From Nipponacmea schrenckii (Eukaryota > Mollusca > Gastropoda > Lottiidae): a DNA stretch of 64,000 nucleotides. The stretch lies in contig CM060202.1 of the NCBI GenBank assembly GCA_030562195.1, positions 14,012,001 to 14,076,000 of the forward strand, in the 5' to 3' direction. This document shows, one piece after another, positions 23,613 to 38,800 of this stretch. The notes under the pieces were generated by a model. It was given only the letters and a program-made list of their open reading frames with translations. It ran no database searches and was not told where the DNA came from. Position numbers and translations under genes: made by a program. Positions within the stretch are counted from its first letter, which is position 1; every line of letters begins with the position of its first letter.

Positions 23613-26600
23613 GTGAGATACAAACTTCGTTTATTTGTTTTTCTCGTGTAATTGAGTATTTTTCCTTCGAAAAGTTGGATAAAACGGACGAGGAATGTAT
23701 GGTTTAGCTATTCATTGTAATTTTTAAAAACTTTTGATGTGAGTTCTTCGAATGGATATGATTTGATTTTCGTAATGACAAAGTCTATGAGTAATGAACG
23801 GTAAGGCAAAACGGTGGAATCTCATTACTGTCTATATCAAGGTTAGAGGTAAAAGTTTGCCAATTTGTATTTATATACGAAGTAAACGGTTTATTTTGTG
23901 AAAATTGCTCTTAAAATAAATTGATGAGGGTTTTATAACGGAATAAAACAATGAATTTCATGAGGAAAAAACTTTAGAGAAAGCCGTAAAGTTCTCTGCT
24001 GTCTAGTTGTAATATACAGGCTTGGCTATATTGGGATATAAGCAGTATTGCACAGTAGTTCAAACATAGTTACTTTATAATTTGTTATAGGCAGCAGGTT
24101 ATAGTTAAGACTGAGATTTAAATGTATAACATAAAAACAAAAGATATTATTGCAGTTTTTGTATCTTATGGTAAGATATTTTTGTAAAAACAATTGTAGT
24201 TAACTACCTATGTAGGTTCTCTGATTTTGATGTCAAACATAGTTAAAGATTGGTGCTATTTGTTTCAGAAGGGTCAGCTTGCTCTGCATTACTCTGGCCA
24301 AAATCCAAAGTAACATTTTTTAGAATTTTAAACAAATTAATAGAATAATTTTTTGTGCACATGACACATTAAATAGAATCCCCAAAACAACAACAATGCT
24401 AACTTTGACATTTGAGATATTAATATAATTAAATTGAAAGAGCAAGGAAGTTAGATTTATCTATTATAGTTGAATGGCTTTTGTTATTCAATGTGATCAC
24501 AACGAAAGAATTTCCTCTTTATAACTTTAACTTTTCATTAGATGTGATGGAAGTAATTATCCATAATATTCCTTTGTGATTTAAAGGCACTGGCTCTTTC
24601 CTTCCATAACTGTTATAATGTCTGAGTATATAGGCTTGAAATGGTGGTTATTGATGCATTTACTGCAGATTTTCAAACTCTATTATATGACAATATAGAG
24701 TTTTAAAATATGAGTTTTCTGTTAAGGGTTCTGCTTCATTGTTTCAAGATGTTAAGGTTTTGTCAGGAATTGTTGTACTTAATATATTATGATATAGCAA
24801 TGTAAACTCTCTAAAATTGATTTCAAGTTTATGAACTAATCAAAAAGTAGCAACAGGTGAGCATACCCTGTTTTGTAAGCAATACAGTTGCAATATTTAT
24901 CATAGCATTTGTAGCTCAAATTCCAATATCTTTTAATGATTTTATATTATTACTCCTTTTAGCATAGCACAACCATTAATAATTATATTTTTTACCTAAA
25001 AGATAAAAATCAACATTCCAAAAACCACCTACACATGTTTATTTTAGAATGTGTGCCAATTTATACTCATTTATAATCAATACCTTGTTACTATTTACAC
25101 CAATTTTGTTGCAACATGGAAGTTCAGGAGAGTATTTCATATTCATTCCTATGTTTCTGGAAGAGTTTAAAATCAATTCAAGTTTATCACACTGTTGCTT
25201 CCATCAACCATTTGTAATTGAGAAAATTTCTGCAAATGTTATTTGTTTGCTATTTTTTAGGTTTTTATTTTAGTCTAATTGTTAAAAATCAAAATTAATA
25301 TCAATGAATCCTAATTTCTAATTATGTATATTACACAGAAAATCAAAATTGTAAAGGGATATAGTCAAATGTAGCTATCTTTCATGATTCAAACCATGAT
25401 ATCTGGTTCTCCTACAAAACATACTTTGCCATTTCAGATCATCATCACTTCCAGGGCATTGACCTTCTCATGTGCAGTTATTATTGATGTTATGACATGC
25501 ACATGAGAAAGGTAATAACCATTGGAGGTGAAAACAGTCCTAATTACAGTGGTTTGTTTTAGCCTAAATGCACAACTCATCATTGACATGTTTTTATTTC
25601 TTCAAAGCCATTTAAATGTACAAAATTGAATATGGTCATATTCTGTAAACATGGCATGAGGACTGAACATTTTTTGAGTGTGATTCTTGATACTAGGAAT
25701 CAAATAGTAAAGATTTGAGGAAAAGAAGTTTTGTCATATGATTGAGCTTCTTTATTATAAAAAGTCATTTAAATGTGATTTGAAATCTATCTATTAAATT
25801 CCTTATGTGAGAGTACTTTTTTTTACCACTAAATGTTTACTTACCAACTGTAAATTTACCAAAAATATCTTCATTGATAAGTCTTTGCAGGCTTACAAAT
25901 TTCTTTGAGAGTGAGGAAATTGACTTATGTGACCACAAAATTTGGTTGAAAAATTTGTCACTGAAGCTGGTGTGGGATAATTGTGAGAAGGTACAAAAAC
26001 AGTGGACATTTAATTGAGTGGCAAGTGTGAAATGGGGTATTTAAATTTGAACAGTGTTATGAAGCTGGGCTGATCAAACGTTTAACGTAGGGCTAGTCAA
26101 CTACAATTCTTACTAATCTCCCAATAACCCTCAGCCATTGGTAAAAAAAATCTAAGGAAAAGGTAAACTTGGCGTGAAAAAACTAAACAAGTAGGGTTAA
26201 AATATGTGAGATGATAGTGGTTGAAAGATAGTGAAGTGATAATTACAATAGGTGAACTCGGGTTTTATCATTAGTACTTCATCATCATCCATTTTAAAGC
26301 AGCATTCTCAGATTGATAAAAGAAAGTGCCAAAGGAAAGATGTTGTGTCTTCTAACTCTTCTTATAAAATTATCTTTTTACTTTGTGTTGCTTATATAAT
26401 TGTCTTAAAGAAAACCCAAATCCTTTTTAGATTAACATCAAACTTATTTTTGTCCTCACAACATAAATAGGCTATTTATGAGTATTAAATATATCAAAAT
26501 AAAAATTATTAACTTTGTGGCAGGGTTGAAGTTGGAACAGTCTAATTAAAATTACACCAAACTTTAGTTCCGTTTTTTAAACTAGCTTTTAATTTTAATG

Positions 26601-27738
26601 TATTCACCACAGTAAACTTCTAATGATTCTTTTTTGTACGCTCAAAAAATTAACCTTTTGACCACAATCCAATTGTTCTAACTGAAGCTTGGTCTTATTT
26701 TAATTAGACTGAAGTTAAAATCATTAATTTCAGATATTTTATTGAAATCAAGGAGGTTCGTAATGTATAGAAATTAACATGCATATACCACAATTTATGT
26801 CATTTTCATAACAAGATCTTATAATCATTTGCCTATGATTTTTTCTTTGGTGTATAATATACCTTTCCCAAGTACATGTTATTTAACAGGTTATTCAACT
26901 AACTAACTTCTATAGAATGGTCAAATTTATTTTGATATATTACAAAGCATTACAATTCTCCTTGAACATAATTTTTACCACAACTTCCATTTTATCCTTT
27001 TACCTCTCTAACTCCCTAAAAATAAAAAAATAAACCATTTAACTTTAGTTTATAAAATACAATATCAACCTTAAGAGACTTACACATTTTTGAGCTGTAG
27101 CCGTGAATCAGATATGTTGAATACAATAATACTGTGAAAATTGCTGCAGGGTGTTAACAATCATGGTGGTCAATCCAGAGTTAATCTTGAATAATTTGTA
27201 ACCAAGATAGAAATCAGAGCTTTAAGGCATTGAATACAACTTAGAATAATTATTGTCAATGACATTGACAAACCTTCTTACTACTCTGGTACTGTCTATG
27301 TCAGACTTGAGTGTAGTCATTCAAGCCATTGTATTAGGTTTGTTTAAACACAATTTCATTTGATAAAAGCTTCTGATTATTACTTAAAATATTTTTCACA
27401 TATACTTGAGGTTGTTCGAAAATTATGTAGTGCTTTCTTTAAAGTCAGGAAGTTGATGGTTTGCTATAAGTTTTGGTGGAATAGTTGATGTTGGATGAAT
27501 ATAAATATTACTGTCAGTTTAGAAATTTGATATAAGCTTTAAGTTCATGCACAATTGAATATGATCAAATGGAGACATATTGCAGATTTTTATTATAATT
27601 CTTTTGTTTAAGCTAATTTAAATATTTTTTACCATTAAATCTAAAAAGTTATTTGAATTACGAAAAGATCATTCTTCTGAAAAAACTGATGTTTTGTACA
27701 CATTTTATCTTCATTATTTCTTCATTCATACTTTGCAG
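23613..27738 (+). other. Proposed RhoGEF intron 1 (4.1 kb)
   Basis: AT-rich sequence with no coding exon that I recognise. The acceptor 'actttgcag' ends at 27738. The exon that follows (from 27739) contains a 13-codon upstream ORF (27739-27780) before the main start at 27978. A hairpin of pre-miRNA dimensions lies at 25445-25531. Confidence 0.5.
25445..25531. other. Imperfect hairpin of pre-miRNA size in proposed RhoGEF intron 1
   Basis: Arm 25451-25476 ends in ttctcatgtgca, and arm 25498-25525 begins tgcacatgagaa. Pairing continues outward with bulges to about 25445 and 25531. The stem is roughly 30 bp and the loop about 21 nt. Hairpins like this also arise from short palindromic transposon remnants, and no known miRNA seed is recognised. 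Confidence 0.35.
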
Positions 27739-27977
27739 ATGTATAAGAATGGTGTGAAGATCATCTACTGTGGTGGGTGACACACAACCCTTTTGTGTAC
27801 TCCTTGATTTTTATAAAATTGATGGAAACCTTGATTCATTGACATTATATTGGAACACTGAAAATGTCAAATGTGCAAAGATTTAATGTGATTCTTAAAT
27901 TGTGATATTAATGAATTTATCGTTTGGTTATATTTCATCTTCATTGCCCCTCGTCATACCTATCCCTTTTCACTGCT

Positions 27978-29861
27978 ATGGAGGCAAAGCCAATTGAAGA
28001 GGAGCATCCAAAGATAGTCATACCAAAGTCTGGATCGTTTTCTCCAAAGGTCACCAGACCAAAACTGCCAGTATTTGCCACCAATAAAAGATCTACTAGT
28101 CCTCGTCACAAGACAGATCCAGGTCATGGCCAAATACAAGCTATTATGCAAGATATTCTTAATTTGAATAAGGTAGATTTTGTAAAAACATACAGTCGTC
28201 CAGTGACTCTCAGATCACAAATTGCTCAGAAATCACAATCCACTGACACAACACCATCATCAACACCACGAACTGGTTCACCTGTTACTGTTGCTGAAGA
28301 TCAGCCCAGAATTAACAGAAATAGAAGTAGAAGTCTGAAACTGTTAACAAATAAGTTACGTAAATATGGACCTGATGACAAGGCACTGATGGAAAACCCT
28401 GCTGCTGTGTCAGAGGAGGTCAAAGCTCACATGATGGAGGTGGAAAAGAATTCATTACATGGAGATGATGTGGATGAAATGACCAGGTCTACTGATTCAG
28501 AATCAAAATCGTGTGAATCTCCAGCACCAGAAAAAGAGCCTGTTGGTGCTGCTAGGAAAATTTCACAAGGAACTGCAGGCAGTGTTGATGATGACTCCTA
28601 TGATATTATTGAAGAGTCTGATGAACACACTCAAAGTGGTAATGATACAGATAATCAACCAACCAATCAGACAGGATATGAAGCCCCCAAGATTATAGCA
28701 GAAGATGAAGGTATTGTAAGTGATGAACATCCAAGTCCGGTTGTTAGTTCATTTACTTATCATCCGATTGGTCGTAATTCACCATTTCTTAAATTAGCAG
28801 CTTCTGCACCTTGTTCAAAACGCAGAACAGGCATAACCACATTAAAGACTCTAAATCGTGTGCAGACTTTATATGGTAGCGGTAAATATGATGAAGGAAA
28901 GGGTCATGAAGGATTACGCCAACCAAGACGTGATAGTCCCAATGCTCAAAAAGTCTCTCCTGTACGATTTATAACACATCAGCCAGTGAGAAAAACCTCA
29001 TCTCAGGAAGAAGGTTCTTTGGATAGTAACGGGTTTGCAGCTATGAAATCCTCTTCAGGGGATAGTGATGATGAGGGCAAACACAGTCAGACATCTCTTG
29101 CTGATAGTCATCTGTCTCCTTGTGAAGGTGATGAAGATCAATCCATACCTTTAGAAAGCTCCACTGCAGATGGAGGTGATCCTGATAAACAGGATCGGAA
29201 AAATGGCAAATCTGTGAAACCTAAATCTAAAAGTGATCCAGGACGCAATAAAATTGTTCACATGGGTGATTTTCCAATAGTGACTGAATCCAGTGTATCT
29301 CAAAGTGCTCCACTTTTATCTAAGGAGGATCGTATGGATAGTTTAGATGAGGACTACCATGGATCTGAAGAGGAGCTGAAATCAGAATATTTGATAATCG
29401 GTGAGGAAAGTGCAAATGAACGGACATCAGACGAAGATGAAAAGTCTGGAACATCTAGAAAGAGACGTTCACGTGATACGTTAAGTCCTCCAAACCAAGG
29501 GAGGTCATCAGTATTTTCTTCTGCACCTCCTTCCCCAAAGTGTCAATCTCCTACTAATGTTCCAGAACCTTCTGACAATTTACTCAGTGTTCCTTCCCCA
29601 CGGAAACCTATATTACGTAGTGCTAGTTCAGCAAGTGTGTTACAACGTGAACGTCTGAAGTTTGGATCTAGCAGTAAGGATAAATCAGATGTATTTAGAA
29701 AACACAGTATTACTACTGAGGATGGAAATAATAAAGGGAACATGTTAGTGCCTGACTTTACACCACTTGGTGATTCTGGAGGGGCTACCAGTATGCCATC
29801 AGTGTGGAGGGACAGAATATTATCATCTGTTTCTCCTGAAAGAGATCCAGGATTTGTCAAG
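27978..29861 (+). CDS. ARHGEF17: RhoGEF long first coding exon: disordered N-terminal region
   Basis: The exon has 628 codons and ends at donor AAG/gtaagc. The start MEAKPIEEEHPK has G at -3 and G at +4. An upstream in-frame ATG at 27924 gives a hydrophobic 18-residue lead that looks like translated UTR, so I prefer 27978. The region is rich in Ser, Pro, Asp and Glu. It has basic Ser/Pro motifs (RSRSLKLLTNKLRKYG near residue 115-130, KRRSRD, SPRKPILRSASS) typical of phosphorylated, 14-3-3-like or cytoskeleton-binding segments. No folded domain is recognised. ARHGEF17 proteins also have a long, poorly conserved N-terminus before the DH domain. Confidence 0.9.
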
Positions 29862-32800
29862 GTAAGCTTAATAACATTATCAATACTGTCAATGTATTTT
29901 TAGCTCTTCAGGATTGCCATATTTACTAAACTTTTTTCTACAAATTTCAACCTAGAAAAAGTACTAGTGTTAATTGGCAGATGCAGGTTTCTAATAATTG
30001 GCTTTACTAACAACACTTCATGTGATTTCTGCAGATGTAAATGTCCTGAAGACTTAACAATGCAAAGGGTATTCTAAATTATATTCCAGCCTCTGATAGC
30101 TATTTTGTGTCAGTAATGAAATGCCTTGTACATAATATGGGGATTTTCCACACCTCCAAAGTGCTTTTTTTAAAAGTAATATGTGAAATAACTTTTGGGA
30201 TGACTATAAACAAGTATTGGGCTTCACCTCTACTTTTGTTTAGTATCACATGACCTGGTGACCCTGGAACTTTAGGTTGTGCACACAGATTTGATGGAAC
30301 CACAGTGTAGTTGGTAGTGATACAGTATAACTCAACTAAAAAAATATCCATATTTCTAAAAATATCTGTGTTGTCACGTCTGATGTAAATAAAGAGTCTC
30401 AGTATCCCCTTGAAGGTGTGGAAAATACCCACAAAACAGGGCCTAGGTTTTCTGTTTCAACACCAGCCAACAACTGTCAAAATACTTATCAGAGACTGGG
30501 ATAGAGGCAGATGTTTCTGCCTGCTCAAACGCATGCAAATGATTGTTATAAACACTAATCAAATGTAAGGTTGTCGGTGTTCTGGTACCACAGATGAAAT
30601 ATTTAGGTCCAATAATTGCAGACATATCTCCTTAATTAGAAACCATGTATTATTATAATAAATTAACAAAAACATCACTCAAAGACAAAAAGTATAGATA
30701 TATTTTAACAATCATGTACCGGTATGAAAGTATACGTTACCTATATTCAAACACCAGGTAAATCTTTCTAGAATGATAAAAACAAATATCTTAAAAGAAA
30801 ATCTGTTGGCATGTTTTTTACATTGGAATGTTACACTGGAAGATGACCTAAATCTTTCTACTGCCTGCTGCCTTTGTAAATATTTCTTTCCTACCTGGTG
30901 AGATGGCAATGGTAAAGGTTGTGAAAACCAACACTAATTAACTTTGACAGAATCAACTTCTATTGTAATAACAAATAAGTCTGTAGTGGTTTATGCCACT
31001 TCCAGCATATTTTGATTTCTGATGTAGGTCTATTATATATTATGTAAATATGAAAGACTTGGTTTTCTGATTATGTGTTTGAAAATACATTTTATTCTTT
31101 CTAAACAGCAATAGATTAAACAGCAAATCCAAAGGGAAAAAATTAATCAATCCCAAATTTTGTTCTTAACTTAGCTTGCAAGTTAATTACCAAATTCATG
31201 TCCTCTGAGTATCTTTGTTTTTAAGGAATAAATTTTTCTGGTCATGTTTCTCACATATGAAAGCCAATTTGGGTGGGTTACCTGATTTGTAAAAATGAGG
31301 AAAATACATTTGGCTGTGTTACAGACAGAACTGTTTAAGGCTCTTCTCTATAGAAGATTTTTTAGTCACAACTATACATTCATAATTTAAAGAGTTGTGT
31401 CTTAGTTGCTTCATGAATTTAGAATTTAGCAGCCCTCAGAACCTAATTTCTAGAAAAATCCAACAGAACCATATTGTGAATTATTAACAAGTTTGAATTG
31501 GCGGCCAGGGAGTTTTTACTGAACAGGTGAATGGAATTCCAGGTAACACCTACTACTTAAACAAACTTAACTTTTCACAGAAATTGATTCCACCCACATC
31601 CTCAACTTCTTTCAAACTGTTTTTTTTATTTTGAAATAGTCCAGGCGTTATCAGCATAATCAGTGTACCACAGTTAACTACATGTATATTATTGCACATA
31701 TTAAAGGTATATAATCACCTTAATATTTGCTTCTCCTAATCTGACTACTGAAAATCATAACTAGAAAGGGGAATGACAACAGTCTGAATATCCTGTTTAT
31801 TATTGACACCCATTGCAGTTACCTTTGATAGTGATTGCTATCTAAACATGTGCCTTCCAGAAAATCTTTCTTTGGTTACTTTCAAACATTATATGCATTA
31901 CTGTTACTGCATTCGAGTCTGAGAGGTCTAGACAGCAAAAAATTTGTTCTATAGTCCAAACATTGAAACATTAAGCATAAAGATAAAAAGTTACTTTGGC
32001 GTTGTAATAATATTAATGAACACTTCATTGAAATGGGTAAGAATTAGGTCTATTCTAAATGAAAAAAAAAACTAAAAAATATTTGCTCAAATTATGCTTT
32101 TTGTTAAAAGAAGAAATAAACTACTATTCACATGGATGAATTATTCAAGTGATAAGATTTTTGCACCTCTACCATTTGTTGTCGTAACCTAGCAAATGAG
32201 GTAATGTGTAATGACTCTAACATCTTACTGTGCTAAAGAACCCCCTCATTTACAGAAACCAAATTATTGTGTTGGTTAGACTGAAGAAAGGTTAATAACC
32301 AGAGAAAGTTATATACCTGATTAAGATTAATGATGATAAGATGACACAATTCTTCACAAGGTAGATGATTAGATTTACCTACAGTCTCCTTACACCAAAG
32401 ATTGTATAACTCTAGCACACTTGGTAAAGAGTGCATTTGAAATTCATCATTTTAAGGCTTTGTTTTATTTTTGTACAGAATTTAGGTTTCTCTTTTCTTA
32501 AACTCAAAGATTGCAAAATAATATTTGCAAAAAGGTTATGACTATTCTGATTATCAACAAAACTCAGTAATGGTCATTTTTTAACAAGAAAAAAACAATA
32601 TAAATATTTTTTGTGTAACCTTCCATGTAATCAATAATAAATCAAAGCTGGAGTACAAATTTCAAGTGAACGCTAGTTGAAAAACAAAAAACAATCTAAT
32701 TGCATTGTTATTTCAAAATGTCTATGCCACTTTAAATTCATACTGATTTATACGAATATAGGTCTGTTCAGTAGCACACAATATAAAGTCAAATTGTCTG

Positions 32801-35800
32801 AAACTGAAATCAGTAATATAGATAAGAATTTATGATTTTTGATTTAAGCCGTTGAGTACACACTGAAGATATCAATTAGAATCGGCCAGAATTTTGATGA
32901 AATGCCAAACATCTAAAAACAAGTGTTTAGATTGCAACATTGGTAATTTAGCTGACCCAAATCAACATGGCAGAGTAAATTGGGGTATCTTCCAATTAGC
33001 CCCAAGTTGTATTTAAGATCTTCTGTTAGCTAGATTTTCTGTAATATATATTCCACTATCAGAATTAAACCTTGGTTTGTAATTTTTAAAGCACATGTAA
33101 TTGAATTTAATATGAACCTGCTTTGGATAAATTTTGATAAACATTGACTTTGAAAAAACAGTTGTATTTTGTTGCATTTCATATCTGAATGCAGTTAAAA
33201 AGTTAAAACTGGATTTAGAATGTTTCTAGACTAAAATTCCTCTCAAACATAGTCTATAAGCTGATAATGATAGCAGAAACAGTATAGACTTATTGTGTTT
33301 ATACTAAACAAGAATAATTCCTTGAAGAGAACAGCTTTTCTAGAAAAACTATCTGAAAACATTCATTTTTCTTGCAAAATTGATACTATTATGTTTGTTA
33401 CTAAAGTAATATCCTATTCTAAATCAGAAAATAAGATTTTGGTGCAAGAGTCACAATTTCATGGTGTTATCTAAAACTGTAATAGGTGTGTACTATAGAT
33501 ATATGTACAGGAATGATTGTCTGTGATTGATTGTAAAGTGGAAAGATGTTTATTTTGATTACTTGTCTAGGGGTTGGTGAAACAAAACTTACAAAACACT
33601 GGAGAATGAGGATAATAAGAAATACTATACCCCATTCACATATTTTATATCTTCTCATCTTAGTTTATAAAGGTCATTAATCACTGACCTCATGACCTAA
33701 CCAATGATTGGTAAGAAGGTTGGAGGCCACTCTAAGAATGTGTTTATTTATCAGCAGTACCTTGTTATGTTTCTGACCAAATAATCATGTAATTCTCAGA
33801 ACTGATTTTCTTAGGTCGCAACCCAATAGAACTAATAACTTCTGAAGGCCAAGCTAACATATATTGTAAATCAAATCTGAATTCAAATCAAACAAGATTA
33901 TACAGCCCTATTTTCTGAGTGCTGGAAGCTTACAGTCATCTTGGAATTGAATATAAATGACCATGATCTAGAAATATCTGAAATCTCTTAATCAGACTCA
34001 TTGTTTTAAAGTTTGATGATCAGATCTAATTTTGGGGTGTTCAGATCTAAATCAACTAATAGATCAGGTTTTTCCCTAATACTAGTATTGGCTTGTTGAA
34101 AATTTTGCTGCCATCCAAATATGGTAACTGGCTGACTGTGACACATAATCTGATAGCCACCATTGGACATATTAATATGATGTTGCTTGGTATTTTTGTA
34201 CAGAGTATATGTGCAAATTATTTATAATATATAGGGGGCCTACTTTATTATTTATAATATAATATAATGTATTCCCATAATGACGCAAAACAGTCCATAC
34301 ACCCAATAAACATCATCATTAGAGCAATATCAGACTTCTCATTTGAAAATGAAAAACCCCAAAGGACATTTCCATAGCATGGACAAAACAAGAAAATATT
34401 ACAGTCAGTTACATTTTTGATCTTAATGAATATCCCAATCTTTGAAAAGTATTTTGCTTCACCAGATCAAAATATATCTTACATTTGGATGCTGAAAGAG
34501 ATAGATATCTATCATTTTTGTCAATTATTCTCTTTGACTGTTATGACATAAGATGTAAACCTACTTGTCGTATATTGTACAGATTCTATTCAGATGCTAA
34601 TCAAAGGTGTTGTAAGGAGATTTTTAATGCATATCGGGGAGATCAATATGATAGATTCAATTCCAACTTAAGTTTGACACATTGGGTTTTTAAATTCAAA
34701 TAAAACAGGGATTTTTTGACATCACCAAATGATGTCAATAACTTTATGTAGCAATAACAGCATTTGTGATATTGGGGTCATAAAATGCTTAGTTTAATTC
34801 AAAACCAGACGTCTGACTGACTGAATTGAAATGGTACAATTCGATATCAATGTCCTTTATATACATAAAAGATTTAGAAAACTTCTTAACAAATCTCTTT
34901 TAATGCATCTGAATTTGCCTGTCATTAATATTGTAAAATCAAGAGTGATCCAGTAAAATTGTCTTGTGAACTAGAAATAACTGTAGCTATTATTGATTAG
35001 TGGTGAGATTTGAGTATCTAATACCTCAAGGGGTTGTATTATTAAACTATCTAACTACTATTTTACTAATTTAGATCAATAAATTACTCCTAAATTGTTT
35101 ATTTCACTCTCTGTCTCTAGTTCTCTTTCATTGATTTATTTGTACACAGTTTTTAAGTGTTTCCTGCTTCATGTTTGAAGTCTAAAGTGACTGTTGGTCT
35201 CACAGTATTTGGGCAACTGCACTTTTTATGAGACAAAAAATTTTTTTTTTTACTATTCTTTTTAATGAGTTCAAAACATCTATGATGAAATGTAACAAGA
35301 GTTCAAATTGTTTTGAGACTATATAACTATAATCTAAAGCTTGCTATTCCATAAAAGAAATCATTTGAGCTAACCCAGTGTTAAAGGAAATGTTTGCTGT
35401 TGACATGTTTGACACCTTTAAACCTCTGGTACAGTAGGGGATTGCAAAAACAAGGATGGTGATAGGGATTAATACTAGAGTCTGTTCTTGAAATGATTGG
35501 GAAGAGGCTTCTAAACTGTTTATGTGTATGAGAAACTGATAAGCATTGGTTTTGCACCATTTCTGTCAAGACATTTGTGATTCTTGCAATTCCACCCTAT
35601 CTAAACATTTTATGTCATCATAAAACACTAAGTTTTGATAGAATTGCAAAACCATGACATCTGTTTTAAAATTAGAATGGGTGCAAATCAATGCCGTCAG
35701 TGAATCTGATGTTCACTTTGACAATATTTTAGGGTGTTAGTACATCTGGTAAGAGCCAGAGTTTTAAACTTAACCAGCAACACAAACATTATCAGTTGCT

Positions 35801-38800
35801 GTTTTGTGTTTTCAAAATGAATAATATTTCTTGTAACTGTGCCAACATGTATATATTATATTTATTCTAAACTTGTTAGATATAGTGCTCATTTATCATT
35901 GACACACAATTATTAATATGGTAAAAACTAGGAGAATTTTTGTTTCTAGTGGCAAATTATTACACAAGTGAAGTACCTACTTAATCTTAACTAGGTTTCA
36001 CTTCATTTCTAACTTTATGTTCACTTTAAAGAGCCTTCTCATTCATTGTCTCTTTCTATCCAAAAGAATGACAAAATTATCAAAAATATTGAAATCATAT
36101 AACCTCATTAATCAAACTCATTTTCTCAAACAGATGCTTTTATTGGCTAGTTGCCTGGGAGATTTTGTCAGGTCTAAGAATATGTGCTGTTTTGGGAGGT
36201 GGGGTTGTAGGTATAATGATACAAAAAGGAATGACAGGTTCAAGAAGTACTTGAAATGGTTTAATTGTCTGTGATCATCTCCAAGGACCTGACCATTAAA
36301 ATCATTTTTTCAAACACCTTTGGTGTGTGAACAATCAAACGTTTTGCAAATTGTACAATTATAAGATTGTAACATGGGAGATCTAGAAAAGGTTTTACAT
36401 ACTACCTCAAGCAAAGTAGTGCTAGTTATTCCAGTAGGTAGCTGGCAAATATTCTTCCCTATCTATTCTTTTCACCTTATAAGTGCAAATGTTGCATTGT
36501 GTTTTAATTAAATGCTCAAAGCATCAACCTTATCGCTTATCAATTTTGTCTGTCATGTTTGGATTTTCAACTCAAGCATCTTTAAAACAGTAGTCTGTAG
36601 TGGGAGTATGCTGTTTGCTTATTTCTACTTTTCTAACTGTCAGTTTGACTTATACAACTCTCTAAATTGGTTGCCAAATCACTGTTCTATTTATAACTCC
36701 ATCTTGAATTTCAGACTACTGGAATATTGGAAGGTAGAAATGGTACCTGTAGATAGAAACGATTATGTTTAGATTTTAAACTGGCTCATTTTAACTTTAA
36801 AGAGATGTATTGAGTTCTTGGATTACTTAAACAACTCATTAGAAATCTTGTAATTCAAATAAAAACAATGATCTAAATTCAGACTTGAAGGGAAAATTTT
36901 GAGAAATTCTTCCTATAGGCTGATCTAAAGATCTGTTCTGTTTTTGCTAGTCATGTTTCAATTTTTTGAAAGCTGTGATTGTGGGTTTTAACATTTTTTT
37001 TTTCGATTTTCAGTATATAGGTTTTCACAATCTTTTCTGAAAATGTCTTTCAAGTTAAGTCCTCTAGTATTTCATTTTATGTGCATTTCTAATGAAATAC
37101 TATACTTAACAATTTATATTTCAATGAATGGTTATATATTTAGCAAAGCAGATTGCAACTTCAATCTTGACAATCAAACATTTTCAACCAGGTTTCACTT
37201 CCAGAATAATTGACTTGCAAAGAGTGATGAGCTAATATTGTTCAACAATAGTGATGAAATTTTCCTTTTTTTCCAAGAGGATCAAAATACTAGAAATACT
37301 CATATATTTTCTATACTTGACCATTTTGTAACATTGATTTCAGTTTATTTTGTGGATGATATGAAAAGGTGTTGTTCCAGTCAAATAGCTCCATTACGGT
37401 ATCAAATAATTAACAAATTTATGATAATCAAATAATTGCAAATGTCTACTTTGTTATTGAAATTTTTAGGGAATGAAGAGTTGCAGATTTATATTTTGCA
37501 AATTAAATATAAGTAGGTTAAATCATTTTAAACAAGAGGTGTGGTTGATATAAAGATGGTTTCAATCAGTTTATTATTTATATATTTTATATATTGTATA
37601 CTATAATATGTATATAGTTTCTAACCATCTGTAATATTAAACTGAATTAGTCTGAGAGGATTTTGAAAGTTTTTGAAATTAAACAATGTCAAGTGCAGCT
37701 TCCTGAGTGTAAACAATCAGTATGTTCCTGTATCTTACATTAGAGTCTATCTATTACCTGTATTTTCAGTTGGTCTACCTATTACACATTGTGGCTATCA
37801 TAGAGATATAGTTTTCTTTGTAAAGGATGCAGTTGGAGAGGGATGACATAAAAACACTATTCTAGTACTGCAAATTGGACACCAAGGCCCTTTTGCTACA
37901 AGTTATGCAAATGAAAAAGAGTATACAGGATTGTCAATGCCCATCAAAACTAGTGTCAGAGTGAAGCACCCCGTATTGCCTTCAACTGACTACTACTTAT
38001 TACTTGTGTATTGATATATTTTATCCACCATATTTTATCCTCACAAAAAAAAGAGGATGAAATCTGTCCAGTTGTTTATGCTACCTTACAGAAAGATTAA
38101 GGCACCTAACTAAATCGTGTATTCCCTTAAATTATCAGTTGCTAAATTATAACAGAAACCCTAGCTACTCTTTAAACATGCTTGAAATTGAAAATTCTTA
38201 ATGAGAAATATCACGTTTAGAAATGAAATTTATCGTAAGATTTTTAAACTCTGGTGTTTTGTATAACATATTTAGTAACATTTTAATTGAATTTTAAACA
38301 GGAATTTTAAATATTTTGATACAGATCATTTTGTGCATGTTTGTCTCTGATTTAAGCAACTAATGTAGACATTGCCAAAGCTTAATTGACACTTTCATAA
38401 ATCTTTATTGGTGAAGTTAGATCACACAGCAAGTTCAAAACACACAAAACAACACAACAGCAAATATTAGTTTATTTACTGCACCTTGACTCTATTTACT
38501 ATAGTGTAAAAAATAACATCAATTTTAGATATTCCAATCATTTTCAAACTATCAAAGATTGATTGATTCTGTTGTTGAAGATCATTCATCTTAGTATTCA
38601 GAATCTAACTCTCATGCTTTGATTGGCCAATTTATATGTTTAAACCAATCAAATCTAAGTGTGTTATAACCCTGTTTCATCCTTGTACAACACGGCTGTG
38701 TTTAAGATTAGCTTTATAAAAGATTACTGTCTTAGACAGAGTGTTAAAATGTAAACAAAGAATCAATTGATCAAATGTTTGATATTTTCAGACTTGTGCT

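Noticed and set aside
27924..27977. Earlier in-frame ATG extending the RhoGEF N-terminus by 18 residues
   Set aside because: The added residues are hydrophobic and unlike the charged disordered region. The ATG at 27978 has the better context. It remains possible if ribosomes start at the first in-frame ATG.
30100..30432. 110-residue minus-strand open frame in the RhoGEF intron
   Set aside because: No domain, no codon pattern, no splice context. It is expected by chance in a 9.5 kb intron.
36017..36772. Two plus-strand open frames of 85-86 codons
   Set aside because: They are intronic, with no recognisable domain and no proper splice sites matching the phase of the RhoGEF exons.
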